A stretch of DNA of 64,000 nt from Eutreptiella sp. 'Long Island Sound 2002' (GCA_964036045.1 OZ038383.1:67957725-68021724); one strand, 5' to 3'; positions 32,500-42,846 are shown, counted from the first letter of the stretch. Program-made: numbers and translations. Notes: generated by a model from the letters alone, not told the origin.

Positions 32500-33120
32500 T
32501 TACTGTACAATCTCTGAAATACGCAGATCCAGTCCCTTGGCTGCATTAAAATCACGCCAGGGCTGGGCAACATGATGAAAAAACGAAGGAGCAGGCTCCC
32601 ACGTGGGCTTGTCATGGCCCTTCCACAGAACCTGCCACTTGCGATGCCTTTTTCTGCCCTTCCCAAACCACTGCACCTTCAGAACCTTATCCAGGACCCA
32701 TTCCTCCTCCACATGGGCACGTGGGTTGTGCCTCTTGCGATAAAAATGAAAAGGCTCCCGCTTGCCCTGCGGTGCCACATAATATTTTAACCGGGTCGCT
32801 GGCAGCACCTGTACGCCGTCAGGGGTGTCAATCTTGAATCGCGTACCGCTGACGACTTGGAGCACTTCACAGGGCCCCTGCCATAGGCGCTCAAGCTTGC
32901 TCTCCCCCGGCAAGTTACGCACCCACACCGCATCTCCCACAGACAAGCTCAACTTGGGATGTTGTGCCTCAAATTTCTTTCGTGCAGCTGTATGCAGCTT
33001 ATGAAGCCGTTTACGAACCAGGGTATGCTCCTGCGAAACCCGTTCGAAAAACTGCAGGGCATCCTCAGGCCCCTGCCAATCCTCCATGGGGGGTGTGTCC
33101 AGGACCCATTCCTCCTCCAC
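32500..33120 (-). pseudogene. pol: Element D: integrase C-terminus with chromodomain
   Basis: A 206-codon open frame. Residues about 25-120 are the integrase C-terminal region (TAARKKFEAQHPK, VGDAVWVRNLPGES, LWQGPCEVLQVV, TRLKYYVAP). Residues about 138-185 form a chromodomain (EEEWVLDKVLKVQ, RKWQVLWKGHDKPTWEP) with the aromatic positions kept. The first residues (EEEWVLD) duplicate the chromodomain start because a 46-bp segment occurs at both 33098-33143 and 32690-32735. The frame is intact, but the fragment cannot integrate anything by itself. It is not from A, B or C: the sequence is distinct. Confidence 0.8.
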
Positions 33121-33137
33121 ATGGGCACGTGGGTTGT

Positions 33138-33150
33138 GCCTCTGCTACCA
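33138..33150 (-). promoter_or_regulatory. Element D primer-binding site, tRNA-iMet type
   Basis: On the minus strand TGGTAGCAGAGGC directly follows the 5' LTR. Its first 12 bases are complementary to CCUCUGCUACCA, the 3' end of initiator-Met tRNA as known from animals. Most of it overlaps the start of the duplicated 46-bp segment. Confidence 0.7.
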
Positions 33151-33419
33151 TAAGGCAGAGATAACAGCGGCAACGGCGCGATCGCAAATCCGGCAGAGCA
33201 ACAAAGCCAAATCAGGACATTAAATCCATACCAGAGGGGTCTGTGATGAAAAGGAGAATACAGACCCATAGAACAAACAAAGGCGCATCAGCCTACATTA
33301 TAAAATCCAACGATTTGCAATTGCATCCGAACTACAATCCCCAGGTCCACGTCAGCCCTATCTAGGGCCGTAGGCCAATCCTAGGGTCCCATTGGGTCAG
33401 GTCCTGCTGGTCTGCTGCA
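33151..33419 (-). repeat. Element D 5' LTR
   Basis: Partner of 31465-31733, same length and ends. Flanked by the ATTGG duplication at 33420-33424. Confidence 0.93.
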
Positions 33420-34661
33420 ATTGGCTCCGGGGCTGGTGCGGGGCGTCTGGGGCGTACGGGTGTCCGCTCTTGAGCACGGCGGTTGTCGTACTCTGCCCTG
33501 AGCCACTCATCACGCCACTGCTCACTGCCACTGCCACTGCCACTGCCACTGCCACTGCCACTTGAGGGGGCCCGCGCTGTGGTGAGAGGGGGCGCTGAGA
33601 GAGGGGGCACTGGCGCTGGGGCGACTCCTGGGGGCTCTGCTGGGGGCGTGGGGTCTGCCTGGACCTGGTCGAGGTCCCCAGCCGTCGTCCGACGAGCCGG
33701 ACTCCAGGGATGGGTGCTCGCTGCTGAAGCTCCCACGGCCTTCCAGCTCGTCCAACCTCTGCTACAGGCCGTTGATGACCTTGTTCAGCAGCCTGGTCTC
33801 ACCCCTGGCGATGTCCAGCTCCCTCTGGGCGGCGGTGGCGACCTTGGCGATCTTGACCATCTCTGTCTTGGCGATGTCCACCTCCTTCTGCGCGCCCGCG
33901 GCGACCCTGGCGATGGGGATCATCTCGCCCTTGCCTGTGTCTACTTCGTGCTCGAGGGACTGGACCCTCCTGCGGAGATGGACAATCCACCGCCAGGTGG
34001 CATCCGGGTCACCGTTCCCTGCTGGGTCGTCGGGGTCCCCAGGGGGTTCTCCAGGAGGGCCTCAGCCGGGTCTGCCCGGTCCAGGGGGTCCTCCCCCGCC
34101 CGGAGGTCCGCCTCCAGTAGGTCCACTTGGTGGGCGTCCTCCAGGGGGTCCTGATGCTCCTCCGCCAGGGGGTCCCGGGGGGCCTCCGCCTTGTCGCCTC
34201 GGTGGGTCCGAGGATGGGGGCATCTTCGTGGAGTCGAAGTCCATGTCGTCATCCTCGTCCATGTCGCCCCACCTAGGCGTCTCGGTCTGGCACTCGGAAA
34301 ACTCCGAGCTCCGGTAGGCAGGAGGGAGATCCTCAGACTCACCCTCCGGCTCCATGGGGACGTCTCCGCCTCCTCCGCCAGCCACTCCTCAGTGATGTCG
34401 GCGGCCTCGTTCATCCCCGTTGCTGGCGGTAAAGAAGGGGTCGGAGTCGTGGGGGTGTCCGCCTGCTGGCCTCCGTGACCTGTCGGGGGTCTTCCCCTTA
34501 CCCTTCCTCAGTCGGTAGGCGGTGGGGCCACTGCTCCCACTGCTGCCCGTGTCGATCTCCTCCAAATCCACCGTCATCTTGGAGGAGGCGTCCCCTTCGA
34601 AAAGCTTTCGAAAGGTCCCCACCCAGAATCCTCCCAGGAGAGTCTCGCGGCAGAGCTTCGC
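33420..34661 (-). pseudogene. gag: Element B: Gag middle region, Gly/Pro-rich and coiled coil
   Basis: Follows, after a stop at 34662-34664, in the frame of the N-terminal Gag. It reads DTGSSGSSGPTAYRLRKGKGK, then an acidic DEDDDMDFDST, then about 60 residues of collagen-like Gly-Pro-Pro repeats, then a heptad-like segment matching REVDTSKGEMIRIARVAAG in A. Near the D insertion a Gly-Ser run encoded by a CACTGC microsatellite is present. Frames change at least twice. A carries the same modules at 39288-40604. Confidence 0.65.
33523..33562. repeat. CACTGC hexanucleotide microsatellite
   Basis: About 6.5 copies, encoding Gly-Ser repeats on the minus strand within B Gag. A has no expansion at the matching place. 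Confidence 0.9.
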
Positions 34662-35990
34662 CTAAGCCACCTCCATTGCAGCGGCTGTGGCTGCGGCGGC
34701 TCCCCTTTCGGCCTCCTCCCGGGCATGAGCAGCCTTGGCTTCCCGGGCCTGCTGCAGCCGAGTCTTCTCTGCTTCGAACGTCGCAAGCTCCGCCTTTGTC
34801 TTGGCCCTCTCCTCAGCGACCTTTCGTCGCGCGGCCTCGATGGCGTCCTTCCTGGCGGCGTCCGCCTGGGTCTTGGCCGTCGCTTCGGCGTGGGCCCTTT
34901 CCTCTGCCTCCTTCTTTGCCCTCTCTCGGGCAAGTGCCTCCTCCAGCGCCTTCACCTCGGCCTCCTTGCAGGCAATGGCCTCCTGGGTCAGGCGGGCTTC
35001 CTCGGCGGCTGCCGCCACCTCACCCTTGACCCGGGCAGTCGCTGCCTGCTGGGCGGCTGCGGCCGTGAGTCCGGCCGCAATGGCTGCCACGGTCGAGGCG
35101 TGGAAGGCCATGCCTCTGCCTGAATCTGTGTCCTCCTCGGCGATGCCGACGGCGCCCTCCACAGCAGCGTTCTGCTGCGTGGCCCGTTGCCGGGCAACCC
35201 GAAGGTTGCAGGGCACCCCACAGGCGCGCTCGCAGGCGCGCGCCACGTGCCTTTGGTTGGGAGCGACGCCGCTGCTAGAGCCGGCCTGGTCAGCCGGCAT
35301 CTTCCCCCGGTGGGCCGACTCCACGTCGCTGCTGGGGCCTGAACTCCTCAGGTGCAGCTGACGGGGCTTGTCCCCGGCCTGCTTGGCGACTTCGAGGAAG
35401 TCGCCAAGGGTGGTGTGGCCGGGGTGGTGACCGCCACTGGCCCGTCGGGGGCTGGGGGCTGGGGTTCCCCCCTTGGCAGCTTGGGCGGCTTCGGCGGCCA
35501 GGGACTCCTGGTACTCCCGCCACTTCCTGTCCCGCTTCCTGTCCCCGGCGGACCGCTTCTCCTTCCCAGGAGACGCGCTGCTGCTGCTGCCCTGCAGCGT
35601 GCGCTCGGTCCCCGGCTTCGGGAACTTCCTTTCGATCATGTCCCACATGGAGACATTGATCCTGGCGCCCGACGGGTACTCGTTGGGCTTCTCGTCCTCC
35701 TCAATCCCGCCGGGGCGCAGCCCTTCGCCGGCCTTGTCTGGGCGGGTCCAGACCCTCCAGCGCTTCTGGCGGAAGCGGAAGGCGTATCCTTCCACCCGCA
35801 GCCGGTCTTCCACTGACTGCAGGCGGTCGGGGCCCATGTCCTCGCGGAGCTCGAAGCTCCCGGGCATGCCCCCTTCGCACTGGGGGTGGCTGTGGCGGTA
35901 GTGCTGGTCCCACACCAACCCACGCAGCAGGCGCACTGCATGGGGGTGGGGCTGCGGCCACGTCTTGCCCGCTTCTTGCCAGTTTACCAT
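34662..35990 (-). CDS. gag: Element B: Gag N-terminal protein with Ala-rich coiled coil
   Basis: 442 codons from ATG to TAG, the least damaged version of this region. Residues 1-130 are a compact region rich in Trp, Arg and Gly (LLRGLVWDQHYRHSHPQCEGG, RVEGYAFRFRQKRWRV); 130-250 are basic and probably disordered, with TTLGDFLEVAK at 193-203; 315-442 form a long alanine/glutamate/arginine helix typical of a coiled coil (ALARERAKKEAEERAHAEA). I recognise no family for the first part. The TAG stands where A has GAG, so the natural protein ran on into the Gly/Pro-rich Gag. A Gag extension of this size before the capsid is unusual for gypsy elements. Confidence 0.7.
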   Translation of the reverse strand: MVNWQEAGKTWPQPHPHAVRLLRGLVWDQHYRHSHPQCEGGMPGSFELREDMGPDRLQSVEDRLRVEGYAFRFRQKRWRVWTRPDKAGEGLRPGGIEEDEKPNEYPSGARINVSMWDMIERKFPKPGTERTLQGSSSSASPGKEKRSAGDRKRDRKWREYQESLAAEAAQAAKGGTPAPSPRRASGGHHPGHTTLGDFLEVAKQAGDKPRQLHLRSSGPSSDVESAHRGKMPADQAGSSSGVAPNQRHVARACERACGVPCNLRVARQRATQQNAAVEGAVGIAEEDTDSGRGMAFHASTVAAIAAGLTAAAAQQAATARVKGEVAAAAEEARLTQEAIACKEAEVKALEEALARERAKKEAEERAHAEATAKTQADAARKDAIEAARRKVAEERAKTKAELATFEAEKTRLQQAREAKAAHAREEAERGAAAATAAAMEVA

Positions 35991-36302
35991 GGCAGCGGGG
36001 GGCGTACTTGGTCTTGAGGCCCTTGGTGGTGGTTGTTGAAGCGGTTGCTCCGGTGTGGTTGTGGAGGTGAATGACGCAGCTGGGAGTGCGGCCGGTACTG
36101 GTCGGCCGATGGGACTCGCTGACGTGGGAGTCCTGGTCTGTCCACCTCCTTAACGGTCGCGGCGCTTCCGTGGTCGCTCAGGGCGATGCTCTGTGCCGCG
36201 CTGCGAGCTCCGTGATGGTCTTGGAGTCCTCGGGGTTGGGGTGCTGCTCGTACCCCTCTAAGACCCCAAGTGGCACGCGGGGGCTGGGTAACCCCGCGGC
36301 GG
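35991..36302 (-). other. Element B untranslated leader
   Basis: About 310 bp between primer site and Gag ATG, similar to the A leader but with several indels. The frame 36397-35984 runs into it from the LTR and is not conserved in A. Confidence 0.5.
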
Positions 36303-36313
36303 TGAAACGCTTT
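36303..36313 (-). promoter_or_regulatory. Element B primer-binding site, self-priming type
   Basis: On the minus strand AAAGCGTTTCA directly follows the 5' LTR. It is exactly complementary to TGAAACGCTTT inside the same LTR (36440-36450), as in A. Confidence 0.65.
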
Positions 36314-39287
36314 TGACGCGTTCCCGTGGGGGGCCTGGCCACGGGACGCTGCGGTGGACACACGCAAGCAAGCAGGCAGGCAAAGCACTGCGCTCACAGG
36401 GGCATCATCACGCTCGTGTCATGTGACATGTCATGTGACAAAGCGTTTCAGGATCCTTGCCACTCTGCGAGGGGAGAACAAAAGTATGTACAGCAACACA
36501 TCAGGATATGTACACATGGGGTTGAGACTCGACTGAGGTAAGGGCATCACAGAACAACAGACACTCAATCCCAACTCGTATCTCAATCCCAGGTCCGACC
36601 CTCTCAGTGGCTGGTGGGAGCGGGGGCTCAAACACAACCCATGCCCTGCTCAGTCGGGACCCTGAAACCCTGCCAATAGGGGAATTGTCTCGCCCAGCCA
36701 CAAGCGAGTTCTTGTGAACCAAGGCGCTCCAGGGTGGACTGACAATAGCTCCTGATGCTCCCTCAACAGCAGGTCAGAACTCCACTCTGAGCCAGAGATA
36801 TTGCCCCGCCATTATCCCCTAGGAGTTGGTAGCTGAAAATGGGCTGTTTCAGCCGTAACTGATATTAGCTCCGAAAACTCCAAAGTTGACCCCTCGTCCT
36901 GACCCGCCAGAGATAGGGACGAGGCAACTGACCCTATATTTTTCGAGTACAAACTCTCTGGAGCCCTCACCCAACTTGGTTCCCTCTGAGGCCCCGGCAT
37001 CAGGGCACCACGGGTTCGTCAAATGGGGTCATGATGCCAAAATCACCAAAATTGGCGTCATTCCCACGCATGGCGTGCCCGGCCAGGGCAAGGCCAATGG
37101 CTCACAGGATAGGAGGCAGGACCTAGGACTTATATCTGAGTGCACAACTTGAAACTAGGTCCGGGCTCCCTATGGGCAAAGAGATATGGGGCCGCCATCT
37201 GACCACTTGGGGGGGGTAAATTGGGGTGCCAAAAGGGGGTCATTTTGGCTGCTCAAAATGAGCCAAAATCCGGAATATCCCGAATGGTATATCTCCACGC
37301 CGGCTTGGGGATCGAATCCGCCATTCCATATGCAATCCACCGGGAATCGGACGAAGATTCCCTTGTTTTTGGCCCTCAAAGATCTCCATGCCACCCGGCG
37401 TGGTGACAATCCCAATTTGGTCCACAAATGCCAAAATGGCAAAATTGTCCACACTCACTTTGGGCTAGCACCTTAACGAAGGTTGCTCCGCTTCGCCCAC
37501 GTGGTGTGCGAACAATGGGGACCAATGTCCATTTCACCCATGTCATATATGGTCCATTGGTCCATCCGTCTGGCGTGTACGAGGGGGCTGAACATGGTGC
37601 ACGGCGGGCAGAAAATGTGGAAAATTGCTCAAAATGGCCGAAAATGAGCACACTCATTGTTCGGGCAAATGAGGCACATGCCCGACTTGGACCGGAGTGT
37701 GCCATAGGATTGGTATCAAGTCATATGCGTCCAACATATCTTTTGGGCGTCGCCCAAACCCCTCCGGTTTTGGGAATGGCAGGGTCGCCAAGTGAGCCCA
37801 TGATTTGGGATCGTCCCAAATTGCCAACATGGCGGCCACGGTATGCCAAGCCCAAGAGGAGTTGTTCGCTGGGTCCAATATATGTTGGGCACCCAGGTAT
37901 GTACCCTCATAACATACTTGGGTCATGATGTCAATTGGGCGCAACGTTGAGATACACGGTCGCAACTTGACATCATGACGGCCGAAAAACAGCAATATTG
38001 GCGAAAGAACACGCAAAAGTGCCTTGAGAACTACACAAATATATTATAATATCTTTGGCTTGGATTGAGTAATCGACCAGTCCTTCTAAACACAATGACA
38101 TGACACCAATGACCTCCGATTCCACATATGTGCTCCACTTTGGGCGCTTTGAAAGGTCGCGTGCGCTGCCTCCCAAGTGGGCACATGCAAATATGGAATA
38201 TTGCAAAAAACACACCTTGCTCGCAACGCATCGCTTCGGGAACGCTCCACAAGCGTCCCTTCACGAAGGTTAGGCTTGCGAGTGTTGGTTGGGAGTACAA
38301 TGAAGGGCCTCGTGCGATGTGGGGTCCATTGGCGGGTTAGTCTTGGAATGGTGCACCCGCCGAATGGGCACGTGATATGACACCAAAAATGGCATACAAC
38401 CCTACCCTCGCCTTCTACACCCAACCTAGTGGCCCAGAACCAAAGTATGCCTATATTCTAGAGTAACCTTGGTCCCTTAACACGCATGCAAGTGCTTTGG
38501 TCGAAAATCGCCCTCACTTCGGAAAGCAGAATTTTAGCATGCACGCAAAATATGTTGCCAATATATATATATGGAGATCATATATGTACTATCCGGGGAA
38601 GACAAGTGATATGCCCCGGATGTAGAGGCAAGCAAAGAGGGAGAAAACGCCAACTCAACAGACTTCTACACGTACTTGGACACCAAGTACGTGAAAAAGC
38701 GCACTTCTTGGAGAACACTCAAAATAAATAACCCTTTGGGTCTATGGAGTTGGGATCCCTTGGCCTCATCCTATGACTATGGGGGGCAAAACCTCATACA
38801 CAGTGCCTATGAGGCACGTTAGTTCGCCCTTGGCCGCTTCAATCCTCGTAACCCTTGTTATTTCACTTGGGGGTTCAAAGCGCCTTCGGCCGCCCAGATC
38901 TTCTGGGAAAAATCTGGGACGCGATGCGTTCTATCAAGGAAAAAATTGCGGATCAGTCGAAGACTGTTTCAGTCTTAACTTCAAGAAAGATCGCTTTACA
39001 GAATTATTCAATGCAGTGCACGGGACGGGCGACGTCTGGCGGCGATTTCACGACAATTGGAAATCGCGGTAGAAATCGGGTATTTCACCGATTTCTAACC
39101 GCAAATCGACCAAGACAGTAAAATTATGCTAATTCCACATCGACTTAATGGTTAGAAGGCGGATTCCAGATTTCTCGGGTTGGAGAACAGGGATATCCCG
39201 CTGACAGCCGGTGTCAACGGCTTCCGCACGGGTGTGATGGCTCACAGGCCTCCGTGCCATGGGCCATAGGTTCTGGGTACCGCTTCA
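36314..39287 (-). repeat. Element B 5' LTR (2,974 bp)
   Basis: Minus strand TGAAGCGGTACC...GGGAACGCGTCA. Partner of 20225-23191. The self-primer site is at 36440-36450, 137 bp from the LTR end; the extra 12 bp compared with A come from the doubled TGTCACATGACA unit. The middle part is unrelated to the LTR of A. Confidence 0.92.
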
Positions 39288-40604
39288 AGAGAGGGCAAGG
39301 AAGGAGGCAGAGGAAAGGGCCCACGCCGAAGCTACAGCCAAAGGCAAAGCGGACGCCGCCAGGAAGGACGCCATTGAGGCCGCGCGACGGAAGGTCGCTG
39401 AGGAGAGGGCCAAGACGGAGGCTGAGCTGGCGGCGTTGAAAGCTGAGAAGGCTCGGCTGCAGCGGGCTCGGGAAGCCGAGGCTGCCCGTGCCCGGGAGGA
39501 GGCCGAAAGGCGAGCTGCCGCAGCCACGGCCGCCGCAATGGAGGAGGCGGAGGCCAAGCTCCAGCGCGAGACTCCCCCGGGAGGACCCTTCGAAAGCTCT
39601 TCGAAGGGGACGCCTCCTCCAAGATGACGCTGAATCTGGAGGGGGTGGACACGGGCAGCAGTGGGGACAGTGGCCTCACCGCCTACCGACGAAGGAGGGG
39701 TAAGGGGAAGACCCCCAGGAGGTCACGGAGGCCAGCGGGCGGACATCCCCAGGACTCCGACCCCTTCTTCACCGCCAGCAACGTGGATGGACGAGACCGC
39801 CGACATCGCCAAGGAATGGCTGGCAGATGAGGCGGAGATGTCCCCATGGAGCCAGAGGGTGAGAGTGAGGATCTCCCTCCTCCCTACCGGAGCTCGGAAT
39901 CCACCTAGTGCGAGACTGAGCCGCCTAGGTGGGGCGACATGGACGAGGATGATGACATGGACTTTGGCTACACAGAGAAGCCCCCATCCTCGGACCCACC
40001 AAGGGGACCCGGTGGAGGCCCACCGGGACCCCCTGGCAGAGGACCATCAGGACCCCCTGGAGGACGCCCACCAAGTGGACCCCCGGGAGGCGAACCTCCG
40101 GGCGGGGGAGGACCCCCTGGACCGGGCGGACCCGGCGGAGGCCCTCCTGGAGGACGCCCCGGGGACCCTGACCGCCCACCAGAAGAGGGTGACCCGGAGG
40201 CCACTTGGCGGTGGATCGTCCACCTCCGCAGGAGGGTCCAGACCCTCGAGCGCGAGGTAGACACGAGCAAAGGCGAGATGATCCGCATCGCCAGGGTCGC
40301 CGCGGGCGCACAAAAGGAGCTGGACATTGCCAAGACGGAGATGGTCAAGATCGCCAAGGGCACCACCGCTGCCCAGAGGGAGCTGGACATCGCCAGGGGC
40401 GAGACCAGCAGAGGTTGGACAGGCTGGAAAGCCGGGGGAGCGTAGGCAGCGACTCCCGACCCCCGGAGTCTGGCTCGTCAGACGACTGCTGGGGACCTCG
40501 ACCAGGTCCAGGCAGAGCCTACGCCCCAGGCGGAGCCCCCAGGAGTCACCCCAGAGCCAGCGCCCCCTCTCTCAGCGCCCCCTCTCGTCACGGCGCGGGA
40601 CGCC
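39288..40604 (+). pseudogene. gag: Element A: Gag coiled coil, Gly/Pro-rich and second coiled-coil region
   Basis: Resumes A Gag after the B insertion with RARKEAEERAHAEATAKGKAD, completing the helix cut at 20224. A frame shift before the TGA at 39625-39627 leads to VDTGSSGDSGLTAYRRRRGKGK. The frame 39939-40445 has DEDDDMDF, about 70 residues of Gly-Pro-Pro-rich sequence, then a helical stretch with heptad spacing (VQTLEREVDTSKGEMIRIARVAAG, given in part). The stretch to 40604 is Pro/Ser-rich linker. The collagen-like composition suggests a flexible spacer, not true collagen. Confidence 0.7.
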
Positions 40605-42212
40605 GTGACAAGCGCGTGCCGCCCGGCAGTCGCAGTGAGCAGTGGCGTGATGAGTGGCTCAGTGCAGAGTACCACAACCGCGGTGCTCCACAGCGGACAC
40701 CGGTACGCACCCGACGCCCCGCACCAGCCCAGGAGCCAATCCCAATGGCTGGCGGGCGTTATGGTGGAGTGGGATGTCGGCGAAGGCGAGGAGGACCTGG
40801 AGGAGTTCAGCATCACCCCGCCGCGTGGTGTACGACGGGAGGTCGCTGAACGCAGCCGCCGGTGCTGTGATGCGGAGGCATACATGGAAGGAGTACGGCG
40901 TGGACATCTAGGTTCGGCGTACATGGAGGAACCACGGCGTAGCCACACGGATACCGTGGAGGAGATGGAAGTCGCAGCCGTGGGAGTCCGTCGGGGACGC
41001 CGATGGGAACCTCGGTTGACCTCGCGGCTGGCGTTCATGGTCTCTAAGGCCGCAGATGCTGCCGTGCGGGAAGACCTGAAGGACATCAAGCCCCCCACGT
41101 ATGATGGCAACCCCCTCAACCTCGACCGCTTCCTGGAGAAGCTGGACGATCCGGGGATGACCGTCACTGAAGACATGGATCCCGCAGATGCGGAGAAATA
41201 TGTCTTCAAACGGTTCAGGTGGCGCCTGCCGGAAGTGCTCCAAGAGCTATACTTTGTGGCGACCAACGAGGGGAAAATCAAGACCCTCAGGAAAGCCAAG
41301 AAGTGGCTCAACGAGCAGGAGCGGCTGGACGCTCCGCAGGTGGCTGCCAAGCTGTGGATGGCCATCAAGCTTCAGCATGATGGTCGGGAGATCTGCCTAC
41401 GGGATTGGCGAGACTTCCGGGGGCAATACACCCTCTTCCGCCGCAACAAGGAGGACTGGAATGAGGGTGACGAGCAGGCCTGCCTGCTCTCCATGCTGCC
41501 GGAGGCATGGATCAAAAGAGTCACCAAGGAGGAAGCCAAGAGAGCCAAGTTCAACCACACGTTCAAGATGATGCTCTCCAAGGAGTATCATCCAAAAGTG
41601 TTGCCTTGGACACATAAGCATGTGGCGCGGGATTTGAAGCGGCGAGAGCTGCTGAACGCCCTCCTCATCACTGTCACGGGCGATCGCGAGAAGACCGCGA
41701 TGTTGCGCCTCGAAGAGTGCGACGTGGGCGGCAAGATCCTCCGTCTGCAAGCCATCCCGCGGATGACCTGCGACGAGGTCCTGAAGTGGGTCGGAGAGGA
41801 AGTGCTCAAAGAGTACAGGAATCTCCACCACACCCGCGGCTTGAAGGCCGGTGACCGTGACGTCAACTATGTTGGCGAAGGGTCGGGCGGGGAAACTGCG
41901 ATGGACCCAGCGGGAGCTGATGGCGATGAGGCTCTCGACGACGATGACGACGAGGACGAGCCCGCCAAAATGGCCGTTTGTGCCTTCGTCGCCAACAACC
42001 CGAACACGGGGAGCAACCGGGGAAACCTGAAGCCCCTGCAGAAGGGTGGGAAGAAGAAGATAAAGAAGGAGCCCCGCCACATTGGCGACCCTCTGCTGTC
42101 CTTTGGGGAGTTCATACGAGCTCACCCTCAGGGCTGTTTCGTGTGTTATGGGAGGAACAAAGGGTTCAACCATGACCACCGGACATGCCCCGTCCACAAG
42201 GCCGACACATAG
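40605..42212 (+). CDS. gag: Element A: Gag capsid and zinc knuckle
   Basis: 535 open codons. Residues 160-180 (KPPTYDGNPLNLDRFLEKL) are the retrotransposon capsid signature, followed by KYVFKRFRWRLPEVLQ, FRGQYTLFRRNKED and WIKRVTKEEAKRAKF. An acidic run (DDDDDEDEP, about 445) precedes a basic stretch and a zinc knuckle CFVCYGRNKGFNHDHRTC (511-528). The spacing CX2CX8HX4C is longer than the usual CX2CX4HX4C and is shared with B, so it is a family trait. It ends in TAG, at the same codon as in B. Confidence 0.85.
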   Translation: MTSACRPAVAVSSGVMSGSVQSTTTAVLHSGHRYAPDAPHQPRSQSQWLAGVMVEWDVGEGEEDLEEFSITPPRGVRREVAERSRRCCDAEAYMEGVRRGHLGSAYMEEPRRSHTDTVEEMEVAAVGVRRGRRWEPRLTSRLAFMVSKAADAAVREDLKDIKPPTYDGNPLNLDRFLEKLDDPGMTVTEDMDPADAEKYVFKRFRWRLPEVLQELYFVATNEGKIKTLRKAKKWLNEQERLDAPQVAAKLWMAIKLQHDGREICLRDWRDFRGQYTLFRRNKEDWNEGDEQACLLSMLPEAWIKRVTKEEAKRAKFNHTFKMMLSKEYHPKVLPWTHKHVARDLKRRELLNALLITVTGDREKTAMLRLEECDVGGKILRLQAIPRMTCDEVLKWVGEEVLKEYRNLHHTRGLKAGDRDVNYVGEGSGGETAMDPAGADGDEALDDDDDEDEPAKMAVCAFVANNPNTGSNRGNLKPLQKGGKKKIKKEPRHIGDPLLSFGEFIRAHPQGCFVCYGRNKGFNHDHRTCPVHKADT

Positions 42213-42846
42213 GCCTACAAGGAGGTGCACGGGTCGAAGAAGCGTGCACCCGCGGGTATCCGGGAGACCAAGGTGGAGGTCACCAAGGATGAGCTCTCCA
42301 AGCTGATGTCGTTGGGGACCGAGTTGGCCAATGAGATCTAGGAGATCAATAAGTCCTGGGTCCCCAGGTCGGGCGACAAGAACAAGGAGAACAAAGAGAA
42401 GGACAAGAACAAAGAGGGTAAGAAAGGGGGAAGGAAGAAGGGTGTCAACGAGGTACCCCTGCTACCACAACCGATGTCGCTTAGCGGAGCCCCTGCAGCC
42501 AAGGGCCCCAGCTAGGGCGGTCGCAGGATGGTGTCGTTGGAAGCGCCACACCATCCCAGTCGGGTGACAATGAGCACAAAGAGATTGCCGCGGGCAGAAG
42601 GCCCGGTCCGGCACCCGAAACGAAAGACAGTCGCAGTGGCAGGGTAAGGGCAAGTGAAGGCACGAACCCTTGCACCCGTCCATCCTTCGCGACGAAGAAT
42701 GTATTTGATGTGCTTCAAGATCTATCCGAGAGTATCAGAGGATCACCCGGACCGCAGCTGGATGCTGCAGATGGGCGCCTGAGCCCATTGTCCACGACCT
42801 GCACCAGTCGCTTATTCAGCTTCTGGAACGGCCGGAGATCCTGAGC
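42213..42846 (+). pseudogene. gag: Element A: charged linker between Gag and protease
   Basis: Coding-like sequence continues in the Gag frame after the TAG (AYKEVHGSKKRAPAGIRETKVEV, in part), then a Lys/Asn/Glu run. It corresponds to 29674-29976 of B, but a deletion near 42450 that is not a multiple of three puts the next part in a different frame than in B. From about 42690 the protease N-terminal linker (SFATKNVFDVLQDLSESI) can be read. Confidence 0.55.

Larger units (their letters stand above)
31465..33419 (-). mobile_element. Element D: short gypsy deletion derivative (1,955 bp)
   Basis: Two 269-bp LTRs (31465-31733, 33151-33419) differ at only 3 sites. ATTGG is duplicated at 31460-31464 and 33420-33424. 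On the minus strand the 5' LTR is followed by a primer-binding site matching the 3' end of an initiator-Met-type tRNA. The only coding content is the integrase C-terminus plus chromodomain. It lacks Gag, protease, RT and integrase core, so it must have been mobilised in trans. The LTR similarity makes it the youngest insertion in the window. Confidence 0.93.
20225..39287 (-). mobile_element. Element B: chromodomain Ty3/gypsy retrotransposon inserted in A Gag, host of D
   Basis: A minus-strand element of 19.1 kb bounded by LTRs at 36314-39287 (5') and 20225-23191 (3'). The target site is AGAG: AGAG lies at 39288-39291 and AAAG (one change) at 20221-20224. Rejoining these flanks restores the A Gag helical repeat. 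Gene content and order equal those of A, with high similarity, so A and B are sister subfamilies. B is younger than A: it sits inside A, and its LTRs look more alike (5 differences in 60 bases at 22801 against 38897). It is broken by several stops and one frameshift and contains D in its Gag. Confidence 0.93.

Noticed and set aside
39939-40445. Collagen gene
   Set aside because: The Gly-Pro-Pro repeats are short and irregular and lie inside a Gag reading frame that B shares; it is a flexible Gag linker.
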